From: Bordetella trematum | GTDB lineage: Bacteria > Pseudomonadota > Gammaproteobacteria > Burkholderiales > Burkholderiaceae_B | DNA length: 64,000 nt | NCBI RefSeq assembly: GCF_900078335.1 | Contig: NZ_FKBR01000019.1 | Location: 62,001-126,000, forward strand | Reading direction: 5' to 3' | Shown here: piece by piece, positions 54,627 through 62,065 of the stretch | Layout: each line of letters starts with the position of its first letter | How positions within the stretch are numbered: the first letter of the stretch is position 1 | Position numbers and translations under genes: made by a program | The notes under the pieces: model-generated | Told to the model about the DNA's origin: nothing | Databases searched by the model: none | Seen by the model: only the letters and a program-made list of their open reading frames with translations

Positions 54627-56221
54627 CACAGCCTTTGCTCGACATCCGTGGCCTGACGGTCACGGTCGCCCAGGGCGGGCCGGACGTCGTCCAGGCGGTG
54701 TCGTACACCGTCAATCGCAATGAGATCCTGTGCGTGGTCGGCGAGTCCGGTTCGGGCAAGTCCGTCACGGCGCATGCCGTGATGGGCCTGTTGTCGCCCG
54801 ATCAGCTGAACGTGTCCGCCGGCGAGATCCTGTACCAGGGGCGCAACCTGGTGGGGCTGCCCAACAGCGAGTGGTACACGCTGCGTGGCAAGTGCTTCGG
54901 CATGGTCTTTCAGGAACCCATGACTGCGCTCAACCCGATCATGCGCATCGGCCGCCAGGTCGACGAGGTTCTGCAGCGTCATACTGACCTGGATTCGGCA
55001 GCCCGACGCAACCGGGTGCTGGACTTGTTTGCCCAGGTCCTGCTGCCCGAGCCGGCGGCGATCTATGACGCCTATCCCTTCCAGCTTTCCGGCGGTCAGC
55101 GCCAGCGCGTGGTGATCGCCATGGCGCTGGCGCTGGAGCCGGACGTTTTGATCGCCGATGAGCCGACCACGGCGCTGGATGTCACCACCCAGGCCCAGAT
55201 CCTGTCGCTGATCAAGGATATCCAGCGTCGCATGGGCATCGGCGTGATCTTCATTACCCACGACTTTGGCGTGGTGGCCGATATCGCCGACCGCATTGTG
55301 GTGATGCGCAAGGGCGAGGTGGTGGAAAGCGGGCCGGCGGAGCAGATCCTGAATCAGCCCGAACATCCCTATACCCGCCAGCTGATCGCCGCCGTGCCGC
55401 ACAAACCGCAGGGCAAGGCGGCGCAGCCCGAGCGCGCGCCCCTGATGCAGGTGCGCGGGCTGAACAAGACCTTTGTGACAGGCGGGCGCCGGGTCACCGC
55501 ACTGCGCGATATCGAGCTGGACATCCACCAGGGCGAGACCCTGGGGCTGGTGGGCGAATCCGGCTCGGGCAAGTCAACGCTGGGGCGCAGCCTGATCGGC
55601 CTCATCCCCCCGGATCGCGGTAGCGTCAAGATGGAGGGACGCGAACTGCTGGGCCTGAACGCCAGGGAGTTCCGTCCTTACCGGCGTCAGATCCAGATGG
55701 TTTTCCAGGACCCCTACGCTTCGCTCAATCCGCGCCACCGGATCGCCGACGCCATTTCCCAGGGGCCGATCGCCTTTGGCGAAACCCGCAGCAATGCCCT
55801 GCGCCAGGCGCGCGAGCTGCTCGAACTGGTTGGTCTGGGCGGCGATGCGGCCGACCGTTATCCGCACCAGTTCTCGGGTGGCCAGCGCCAGCGCATCGGC
55901 ATTGCCCGGGCACTGGCGCTCAAGCCGCGCATGCTGATCGCCGACGAGGCGGTCTCGGCGCTAGATGTCTCCATCCAGGCGCAGGTGCTGGATCTGCTCA
56001 AGACCGTTTCGGGCCAGTTCGATCTCTCGGTGCTGTTCATCACGCACGATCTGCGCGTGGCGGCCCAGATATGCGACCGCATCGCCGTGATGCGGCAAGG
56101 CGAGATCGTCGAGCTCGACCGGGCCTTGCGCATCTTCTATGAGCCCGGGCATGAATACACCCGCCGCCTGATCGCATCCGTTCCGGGACAGTCCTGGGAG
56201 AAGCCGGATCTGGCGGCTTGA
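54623..56221 (+). CDS. Fused DppD-DppF type dual ATPase
   Basis: This 532-residue protein holds two complete ABC ATPase domains. The first has Walker [15 protein letters not shown] near residue 41, signature [15 protein letters not shown] and Walker [14 protein letters not shown]. The second has [14 protein letters not shown] near residue 312, signature [15 protein letters not shown] and Walker [13 protein letters not shown]. Between them lies the [14 protein letters not shown] linker that ends DppD-type subunits. In the classical system these are two genes; the fusion gives one polypeptide driving DppBC. Start overlaps dppC (ATGA). Confidence 0.94.
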   Translation: MTQPLLDIRGLTVTVAQGGPDVVQAVSYTVNRNEILCVVGESGSGKSVTAHAVMGLLSPDQLNVSAGEILYQGRNLVGLPNSEWYTLRGKCFGMVFQEPMTALNPIMRIGRQVDEVLQRHTDLDSAARRNRVLDLFAQVLLPEPAAIYDAYPFQLSGGQRQRVVIAMALALEPDVLIADEPTTALDVTTQAQILSLIKDIQRRMGIGVIFITHDFGVVADIADRIVVMRKGEVVESGPAEQILNQPEHPYTRQLIAAVPHKPQGKAAQPERAPLMQVRGLNKTFVTGGRRVTALRDIELDIHQGETLGLVGESGSGKSTLGRSLIGLIPPDRGSVKMEGRELLGLNAREFRPYRRQIQMVFQDPYASLNPRHRIADAISQGPIAFGETRSNALRQARELLELVGLGGDAADRYPHQFSGGQRQRIGIARALALKPRMLIADEAVSALDVSIQAQVLDLLKTVSGQFDLSVLFITHDLRVAAQICDRIAVMRQGEIVELDRALRIFYEPGHEYTRRLIASVPGQSWEKPDLAA

Positions 56222-56248
56222 ATCGACATCACAACGAGGAGATGCAGC

Positions 56249-57676
56249 ATGGATAGGGGACAGTACCAGGCCCTGGATGGATTGGGCCTGGCCGAGGCTT
56301 TGCAACGCGGCGAGACCACGCCCGCGCAATTGATGGAATGCGCCATCGATGTGGCGAATAGCGTCAATCCCGCCTTGAACGCCCTGTGTTACGAGCGCTA
56401 CGAGGAGTCGCTGGCGGTCGCGCGCGAATGGACCTTGCGTGGGCCTTTCGGCGGCATCCCGTTCCTGCTCAAGGACTCGGGGCTGGCGCACATCCGCTTT
56501 CCCTCCAGCATCGGTTCGCGCCTGCTCGATGATACGACCTATGCCCGCAATGCAACGCTGGCAGATCGCTTCGAGCAGGCCGGCCTGATTCCCTTTGCGC
56601 GCACGACCGTGCCGGAGTTCTGCATGGCGCCGACCACCGAGGCGCTGCGCAACGGCGGGCCCACGCGCAACCCCTGGGATCCCGCGCGCTCCAGTGGCGG
56701 CTCTTCGGGCGGGGCGGCCGTGGCCGTCGCCGCCGGGATCGTGCCGCTGGCGCATGGCAGCGATGGCGGCGGATCGATACGCATCCCGGCTGCCTGTTGT
56801 GGCGTGTATGGCCTGAAGACCTCGCGTGGACGAGTGCCGATCGGGCCGTTCAAGGGCGAGGGCTGGGGCAGCCTGGCGACCGATGGCGTGCTCTCGCGCA
56901 CCGTGCGCGACACGGCAGCGGCGCTGGATGCGATTGCCGGCATGGAAGTCGGCGCGCCTTACAGCGCGCCGCCCGCGCCGGACTCCTATCTGGCACTGCT
57001 GTCCCGCCCGCCGCGCCCCTTGCGCGTGGCGGTCTGGCGCAGCGCTTTCGCCGGGGTGGACGTGGCCCCCGAGTGCGTGGCGGCGGTCGAGCACGCGGCT
57101 GCGCTGCTGGCGCGCGCCGGGCATACCGTGGTGGACAGCCAGCCGCCCGATATCGGCTACGACGAGTTTGTCACCGCGCACGCGCAGGTGCTGGCCGCCA
57201 ATATCGTGCTGTCGGTCGATGCGAAGCTGGCGCAGACAGGCAGGGCGCTGCAGGCAGACGATCTGGAGCCGGCCTACCGTGATGGCTACGAGGAGGGCCG
57301 GCGCTTGAGCGCGGCTACCTATGCTGCCTGCGTCAACCGCTTCCATGCCGTCGGGCGGGTGCTCGCGGCTTACTTGCAGGACTACGACATCGTGTTGTCG
57401 CCGTCCCTGACGCAACTGCCGTTGAAGCTGGGGGTGTTGTCCACCCGCGGGGTGAGCTTCATGGACTTGCGCCGGCAGGTAGGGCGCTATGGCACGTTTG
57501 CCGCCGCCTTCAACGCCTCGGGGCAGCCGGCGGCCAGCCTGCCACTCTACTGGACCGAGGCAGGCTTGCCGGTCGGCGTGCAGATCGCGGCGTCCTTCGG
57601 CCGCGAAGACCTGCTGTTGCAGTTGTCCGCCCAGCTGGAGCAGTTGGCGCCCTGGTCCGGGCGTTATCGCCGCTGA
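56249..57676 (+). CDS. Amidase (amidase-signature family)
   Basis: This 475-residue enzyme has the amidase-signature catalytic triad: lysine in IPFLLKDSGLAH, then SSGGSSGGAAVAVAAGIVPL and the nucleophile serine in HGSDGGGSIRIPAACCGVYG. It hydrolyses a carboxamide to acid and ammonia in the cytoplasm. GAGGAG precedes the ATG 27 bases after the ATPase gene. As last gene of the M20/Dpp operon it probably deals with the imported amide. The exact substrate cannot be read from sequence. Confidence 0.92.
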   Translation: MDRGQYQALDGLGLAEALQRGETTPAQLMECAIDVANSVNPALNALCYERYEESLAVAREWTLRGPFGGIPFLLKDSGLAHIRFPSSIGSRLLDDTTYARNATLADRFEQAGLIPFARTTVPEFCMAPTTEALRNGGPTRNPWDPARSSGGSSGGAAVAVAAGIVPLAHGSDGGGSIRIPAACCGVYGLKTSRGRVPIGPFKGEGWGSLATDGVLSRTVRDTAAALDAIAGMEVGAPYSAPPAPDSYLALLSRPPRPLRVAVWRSAFAGVDVAPECVAAVEHAAALLARAGHTVVDSQPPDIGYDEFVTAHAQVLAANIVLSVDAKLAQTGRALQADDLEPAYRDGYEEGRRLSAATYAACVNRFHAVGRVLAAYLQDYDIVLSPSLTQLPLKLGVLSTRGVSFMDLRRQVGRYGTFAAAFNASGQPAASLPLYWTEAGLPVGVQIAASFGREDLLLQLSAQLEQLAPWSGRYRR

Positions 57677-57695
57677 GCCCCGCGCCGCCGCTGCC

Positions 57696-59330
57696 CTAGT
57701 CTTCGCGCGCGAGCACCTTGTACAGGTGCGAGCGCGAGATGCCCAGGCGCTCGGCGGCGCGTTTTTTGTTGCCGCCGAGTTCGGCGATGGTGCGGTGGAT
57801 CAGTTCGCGTTCGACGTCTTTCAGGCTGGCGCCCGCGGGCGCGATGGCGGCTGGCGCCGGGGTGGGCGGCGGCTCGGCATGGCGGTAGCGATCGAAGTCG
57901 CTCACGCGCAGTTCCACGGTGTCGCAGAAGACCAGCGCTTCTTCGATGCGCTGGCGCAGCTGGCGCACGTTGCCGGGCCACTCCTGCGCGGCCAGGTAGG
58001 GAATCACGCCGGATGAGATCTCCGGCACCGGCATGTTGTTGCGCAGGCAGAAGGCGCGCACGAAGTGCTGCAGCAGTTCCGGAATGTCTTCGCGCCGGTG
58101 GCGCAGGGCCGGCACGTGCAGCACCACGCCGCTCAGGCGGTAGTAAAGGTCGAGCCGGAAGCGCTCGGCATCGATCAGGCCCTGCATGTGCCGGTTGGTG
58201 GCGGTGATGAGGCGGAAATTGACCTGCCGGCTTTCGCCGCCGCCCAGGCGCTGCACGCGCCGGTCCTCGACCACGCGCAACAGCTTGACCTGGGTTTCCA
58301 TCGGAATGTCGCCCACCTCGTCAAGAAACAGGGTGCCGCCTTCGGCCTGCTCGATGCGGCCTTGCTGGCCCTGGCGGTTGCCGCCGGTGAACGTGCCGGG
58401 CTGGTAGCCGAACAGTTCGGCCTCGAGCAGCGTGGAGGGCAGGGCGGCCAGGTTCAGGCTGACCAGCGGGGCGGGCTCGTCGCGGCGGGCAGCGCTGTGG
58501 ATGGCCTGGGCCACGAGCTCCTTGCCGGTGCCGCTTTCGCCCAGGATGAGCACGGGGATGTCCAGGTGCGCGACGGTCTGGATTTCGCGGCGCAGGCGCT
58601 GCATCGGGGCGCTGCGTCCGATCAGCGGCGAAGGGCCGCCGGCCTCGGCGGGATCTTCCTGTTCGACCTGCTTCAGGGCCACGCTGCGATGCATGCGGAA
58701 GATGGAGGCGGGGTCCTTGAAAAGCACCTGGCCGATGGCGCCCACCACCTCGCCGTCGCGGCGGATGGGCAGCCGGTTGACCACCCGAGTCACGCCGCGC
58801 ATGGCTTGCAGCTCTGCGATTTCGGCCTTGCCGCTGCGCGCGACCTCGCCCAGGCGTGAGTTCGGGATGACTTCGCCGGCGTCGCGGCCGATGGCCGCGC
58901 CGGGCGCCAGGCCGAGAAAGCGCTCATGCACCTCGCTGATGTAGCGCATCTTGCCCTGCGCGTCGGCCACCGTCATGGCCTGGTAGGGGTTGCTGATCAT
59001 GTAGCTGAAGATCTCGGTGGCGAAGGGCACCGCGCCGATGAACCCGAACAGCGGGCTGCCGGTTTCGCCGGCGCGCAGCAGCAGCAGGGTGCTGTCGGCG
59101 CCGGGCAGGGCCAGCGCCAGCAGCGGCGCGGGCCGCTGCGGCACGTCGATGCTGAGCAAGGCCTCGGCCTGCGCGCCGTGGCGGGCGCATTGCTGTCGCC
59201 AGGCCTGACAGGCCGCCTGGCAGATCGGCAGTTCGGCTCCCAGCCCGTGGGTCCAGCAAGGTTCGCCGCCGGCATCCAGCACGATCACGCCGAGTTCCGG
59301 GGGCCTTGCTTGTGTCTTTTCTGCGGACAC
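57696..59330 (-). CDS. Sigma-54-dependent enhancer-binding regulator (PAS-AAA-Fis)
   Basis: This 544-residue activator starts at a GTG behind GGAGA. It has an N-terminal sensory part with a PAS-like domain ([20 protein letters not shown]), a central AAA+ domain with Walker [16 protein letters not shown] and Walker [14 protein letters not shown], and a C-terminal Fis-type helix-turn-helix ([20 protein letters not shown]). The sigma-54 contact loop reads GTFTGG instead of GAFTGA. It diverges from an exact sigma-54 promoter at 59413-59428 and so very likely activates the carboxyltransferase operon. The first about 110 residues, including [12 protein letters not shown], may sense a ligand. Confidence 0.92.
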   Translation of the reverse strand: MSAEKTQARPPELGVIVLDAGGEPCWTHGLGAELPICQAACQAWRQQCARHGAQAEALLSIDVPQRPAPLLALALPGADSTLLLLRAGETGSPLFGFIGAVPFATEIFSYMISNPYQAMTVADAQGKMRYISEVHERFLGLAPGAAIGRDAGEVIPNSRLGEVARSGKAEIAELQAMRGVTRVVNRLPIRRDGEVVGAIGQVLFKDPASIFRMHRSVALKQVEQEDPAEAGGPSPLIGRSAPMQRLRREIQTVAHLDIPVLILGESGTGKELVAQAIHSAARRDEPAPLVSLNLAALPSTLLEAELFGYQPGTFTGGNRQGQQGRIEQAEGGTLFLDEVGDIPMETQVKLLRVVEDRRVQRLGGGESRQVNFRLITATNRHMQGLIDAERFRLDLYYRLSGVVLHVPALRHRREDIPELLQHFVRAFCLRNNMPVPEISSGVIPYLAAQEWPGNVRQLRQRIEEALVFCDTVELRVSDFDRYRHAEPPPTPAPAAIAPAGASLKDVERELIHRTIAELGGNKKRAAERLGISRSHLYKVLARED

Positions 59331-59356
59331 TGTGTCTCCGGTGTCGTTGTTGTGTC
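59312..59356. promoter_or_regulatory. Candidate upstream activator sites (GTGTC/GACAC cluster)
   Basis: GTGTC occurs at 59312, 59332, 59341 and 59352, and GACAC at 59326-59330. The copies at 59326-59336 form the palindrome GACAC-T-GTGTC. The cluster spans the regulator start and lies 57-101 bases upstream of the -24 element, the usual range for enhancer-binding proteins. Confidence 0.5.
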
Positions 59357-59412
59357 TTCGTAGGGTACAGCTTTGTCGCCAACTTGGGGGCGGCCGAGGG
59401 GGAAGGGCAAGT

Positions 59413-59428
59413 TGGCACGGCATTTGCT
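59413..59428 (+). promoter_or_regulatory. Sigma-54 (-24/-12) promoter
   Basis: TGGCACG-GCAT-TTGCT matches the sigma-54 consensus TGGCACR-N4-TTGCW at every defined base. It reads towards the carboxyltransferase gene at 59472. The initiation site should be about 12 bases after the TTGC element, leaving a leader of roughly 30 bases that includes GAGGAG. Confidence 0.88.
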
Positions 59429-59471
59429 TATGAGATGTCTGTATTGAAGACATTCCAATGAGGAGCAGCAG

Positions 59472-61016
59472 ATGTCCTGGCAACCCGAAGTCGACGAACT
59501 CGCCTTGCGCATGCGATTGGCCCAGCAGATGGGCGGGGCGGAGAAAGTGCAGCGGCACAAAGCGGCCGGCAAATTGACCGTGCGCGAGCGCGTCGAGGCG
59601 ATCGCCGATCCGGCTTCGTTTCAAGAGATCGGCGCGCTGGCCGGCAGCGGGCAGTATGACGCGGCCGGCAAGCTGCAGTCGGTGGTGCCGTCCAATCTGG
59701 TGATCGGCCGTGCCCAGGTCGAGGGCCGTCCGGTGGTGCTCATGGGCGACGACTTCACCGTGCGCGGCGGCGCCAATGACGGCGCCGTGGGCGACAAACT
59801 GATCTACGCCGAACGCATGGCGGGCGACCTGCGCCTGCCGGTGATCCGCCTGGTCGACGGCACGGGCGGCGGCGGCTCGGTGCGCAATATCGAAACCAAG
59901 GGCCATACGCTGATCCCCACCATGAAGGTGTGGCAGCATGTGGTGGAAAACATGACGCTGGTGCCGGTGGTGTCGCTGGCGCTGGGCTCGGTGGCGGGCA
60001 TGGGGGCGGCCCGCGTGGCGGCCAGCCACTACTCCGTGATGGTCAAGGGCAGCTCGCAGCTGTTCAATGCCGGCCCGCCGGTGGTCGAGCGCATCGGCCA
60101 GGTGGTCACCAAGAACGAATTGGGCGGCAGCCAGATCCACACCCGCAATGGCGTGGTCGACGACGAGGTCGACAGCGAGGCCGAGGCCTTTGCCCGGGCG
60201 CGCCGCTTTTTGTCCTACCTGCCCAGCTCGGTCTTCGAGCTACCGCCGCGCAGCCCGGAGCCGGTGCAGGCCGGCGACCAGTCCTGGCTGTTGTCGGCCA
60301 TCCCGCGCGACTCGCGTTCGGTCTACAAGATCCGCCCTATCGTCCAGACCCTGGTGGACGGCGATTCCTTCATGGAAATCGGCAGCAAGTGGGGCCGCGC
60401 CCTGGTGACCGGGCTGGCCCGGATCGACGGCTGGCCGGTGGCGGTGCTGGCCAGCGACCCCTATCACTACGGGGGCGGCTGGGATCGCGCCACGGCCGAG
60501 AAGCTGATCCGCTTCGTGGATCTGGCGCAGGCTTTCCATCTGCCGGTGGTCAACCTGGTGGACATTGCGGGCTTTCAGATCGGCGTCGAAGCCGAGAAGT
60601 CCGGCGTCATGCGTGCCGGCGTGCGCGCGCTGGCGGCGGTCTATCAGGCCACGGTGCCATGGTGCTCGGTGATTCTGCGGCGCGCCTATGGCGTGGCCGC
60701 CGCCGCGCACCAGCACATGGGCCGGCACAACTTTCGCTATGCCTGGCCGTCGGCCAACTGGGGTTCGCTGCCCATCGAGGGTGGGCTGGAGGTCGCCTAC
60801 AAGGCCGAAATCGAAGGCGCCGACGATCCGCAGCGCAAGCGCGCCGAGATCGAGCAGCGGGTACGCAGCCTGACCTCGCCGTTCCGCAGCGCCGAGGCCT
60901 TCGTCATCGAAGACATCATCGACCCGCGCGATACCCGCGCGCGGCTGGTGGAGTTCGCCAATCTGGCCGCGCGGCTGCGCGAGCCGGGCCAGCGGACGTT
61001 CGGCATCCGGCCCTGA
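59472..61016 (+). CDS. Acyl-CoA carboxylase carboxyltransferase subunit (PccB/AccD type)
   Basis: This 514-residue protein has both crotonase-fold halves of a propionyl/methylcrotonyl-CoA-type carboxyltransferase: HKAAGKLTVRERVEAIADPA near residue 35, GDDFTVRGGANDGAVGDKL near 92, SLALGSVAGMGAARVAASHY near 166, and in the second half VNLVDIAGFQIGVEAEKSGV and YGVAAAAHQHMGRHN. Normally it moves carboxyl from biotin to acyl-CoA. No biotin carboxylase or carrier gene is nearby, so it may share one encoded elsewhere or act in decarboxylation. Transcribed from the sigma-54 promoter. Confidence 0.9.
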   Translation: MSWQPEVDELALRMRLAQQMGGAEKVQRHKAAGKLTVRERVEAIADPASFQEIGALAGSGQYDAAGKLQSVVPSNLVIGRAQVEGRPVVLMGDDFTVRGGANDGAVGDKLIYAERMAGDLRLPVIRLVDGTGGGGSVRNIETKGHTLIPTMKVWQHVVENMTLVPVVSLALGSVAGMGAARVAASHYSVMVKGSSQLFNAGPPVVERIGQVVTKNELGGSQIHTRNGVVDDEVDSEAEAFARARRFLSYLPSSVFELPPRSPEPVQAGDQSWLLSAIPRDSRSVYKIRPIVQTLVDGDSFMEIGSKWGRALVTGLARIDGWPVAVLASDPYHYGGGWDRATAEKLIRFVDLAQAFHLPVVNLVDIAGFQIGVEAEKSGVMRAGVRALAAVYQATVPWCSVILRRAYGVAAAAHQHMGRHNFRYAWPSANWGSLPIEGGLEVAYKAEIEGADDPQRKRAEIEQRVRSLTSPFRSAEAFVIEDIIDPRDTRARLVEFANLAARLREPGQRTFGIRP

Positions 61017-61075
61017 GCGGCCGGACTGTTCCCATAACCCGCTGGCGGCAGGGCCGCCGGCACGAGGAGACAAAC

Positions 61076-62065
61076 ATGATGCAACGCAGAAAATGCCTGG
61101 CGCAGCTGAGCGCCGCGCTGGTGTGCGGCTGGGGCATGCTGGCCAGCGCCACCGTGGCTGCCGGGAGCGACTGGCCGCAGAAGCCCATTACCGTGGTGGT
61201 GCCGTTTCCGGCCGGGGGTATGACCGATGTGCTGGCCCGGCGCCTGGCCAAGGACATGAGCGATGAACTCAAGCAGCCGGTGGTGGTGGAAAACCGCGCC
61301 GGCGCCAGCGGCCAGATCGGCACGGACTACGTGTCGCGCGCCGCGCCCGATGGCTACACGCTGCTCGTCTCGGCCACCCATCACGTCATCAATCCGGCCG
61401 TGCGTGCCAAGCTGCCCTATGACGCCCACACCGCCTTCCAGCCGCTGGCGCTGCTTGCCACCACGCCCAATCTGCTGGTGGTCAACAAGGAGGTGCCGGT
61501 CAAGGACATCGCCTCGTTCTCGGCCTATGCGCGCGAGCAGCCGGGCGGCCTGATGTTCGGCTCCTCCAGCATTGGCGGGGCGACCCATCTGTCGGGCGAA
61601 ATGCTCAAGCTGGAAGCCGGCATTCCCATGACGCACGTGCCCTACAAGGGCGCATCCCCGGCCTTGACCGACCTGCTCGGCGGGCAGATTCCAGCGCTGT
61701 TCCATGACGTGATGACCATGGCGCCCTACGTGCGCGACGGCAGCGTCAGGGCGCTGGGCGTGACCTCGGCGCAGCGCAGTCCGGCCTTGCCGGATGTGCC
61801 CACCATCGCCGAGCAGGGTGTGCCGGGCTACGAGGCCATCACCTGGATCGGCTTCTACGCTCCGGCGGGCCTGCCGCCGCAGATTGCCCAGAAGCTCAAC
61901 GCGGTGGCGCGCGCCAGCGTCAACGCCGAAGCGGCGCGCCCCTGGTTCAAGGAGAACGGCACCGAGCCGGGCGATATGGACCTGCAGCAGTACGACGAGT
62001 TTGTCAAAGCCGAAATGGCCAAGTGGAAGAACGTGGTGGATCGCGCAGGAGTGAAAATTGAGTAA
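61076..62065 (+). CDS. Bug/TctC-family periplasmic solute receptor
   Basis: This 329-residue secreted protein starts MMQRRKCLAQLSAALVCGWG with a signal peptide ending TVAAGS. It has the hallmark KPITVVVPFPAGGMTDVLAR, then VVENRAGASGQIGTDYV near residue 72 and HVPYKGASPALTDLLGGQIP. It is a second Bug protein in the window, again without TctAB permease genes. It sits in the sigma-54 operon, 59 bases after the carboxyltransferase gene, and probably binds the acid later activated by the ligase. GAGGAG precedes the paired ATGs. Confidence 0.92.
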   Translation: MMQRRKCLAQLSAALVCGWGMLASATVAAGSDWPQKPITVVVPFPAGGMTDVLARRLAKDMSDELKQPVVVENRAGASGQIGTDYVSRAAPDGYTLLVSATHHVINPAVRAKLPYDAHTAFQPLALLATTPNLLVVNKEVPVKDIASFSAYAREQPGGLMFGSSSIGGATHLSGEMLKLEAGIPMTHVPYKGASPALTDLLGGQIPALFHDVMTMAPYVRDGSVRALGVTSAQRSPALPDVPTIAEQGVPGYEAITWIGFYAPAGLPPQIAQKLNAVARASVNAEAARPWFKENGTEPGDMDLQQYDEFVKAEMAKWKNVVDRAGVKIE

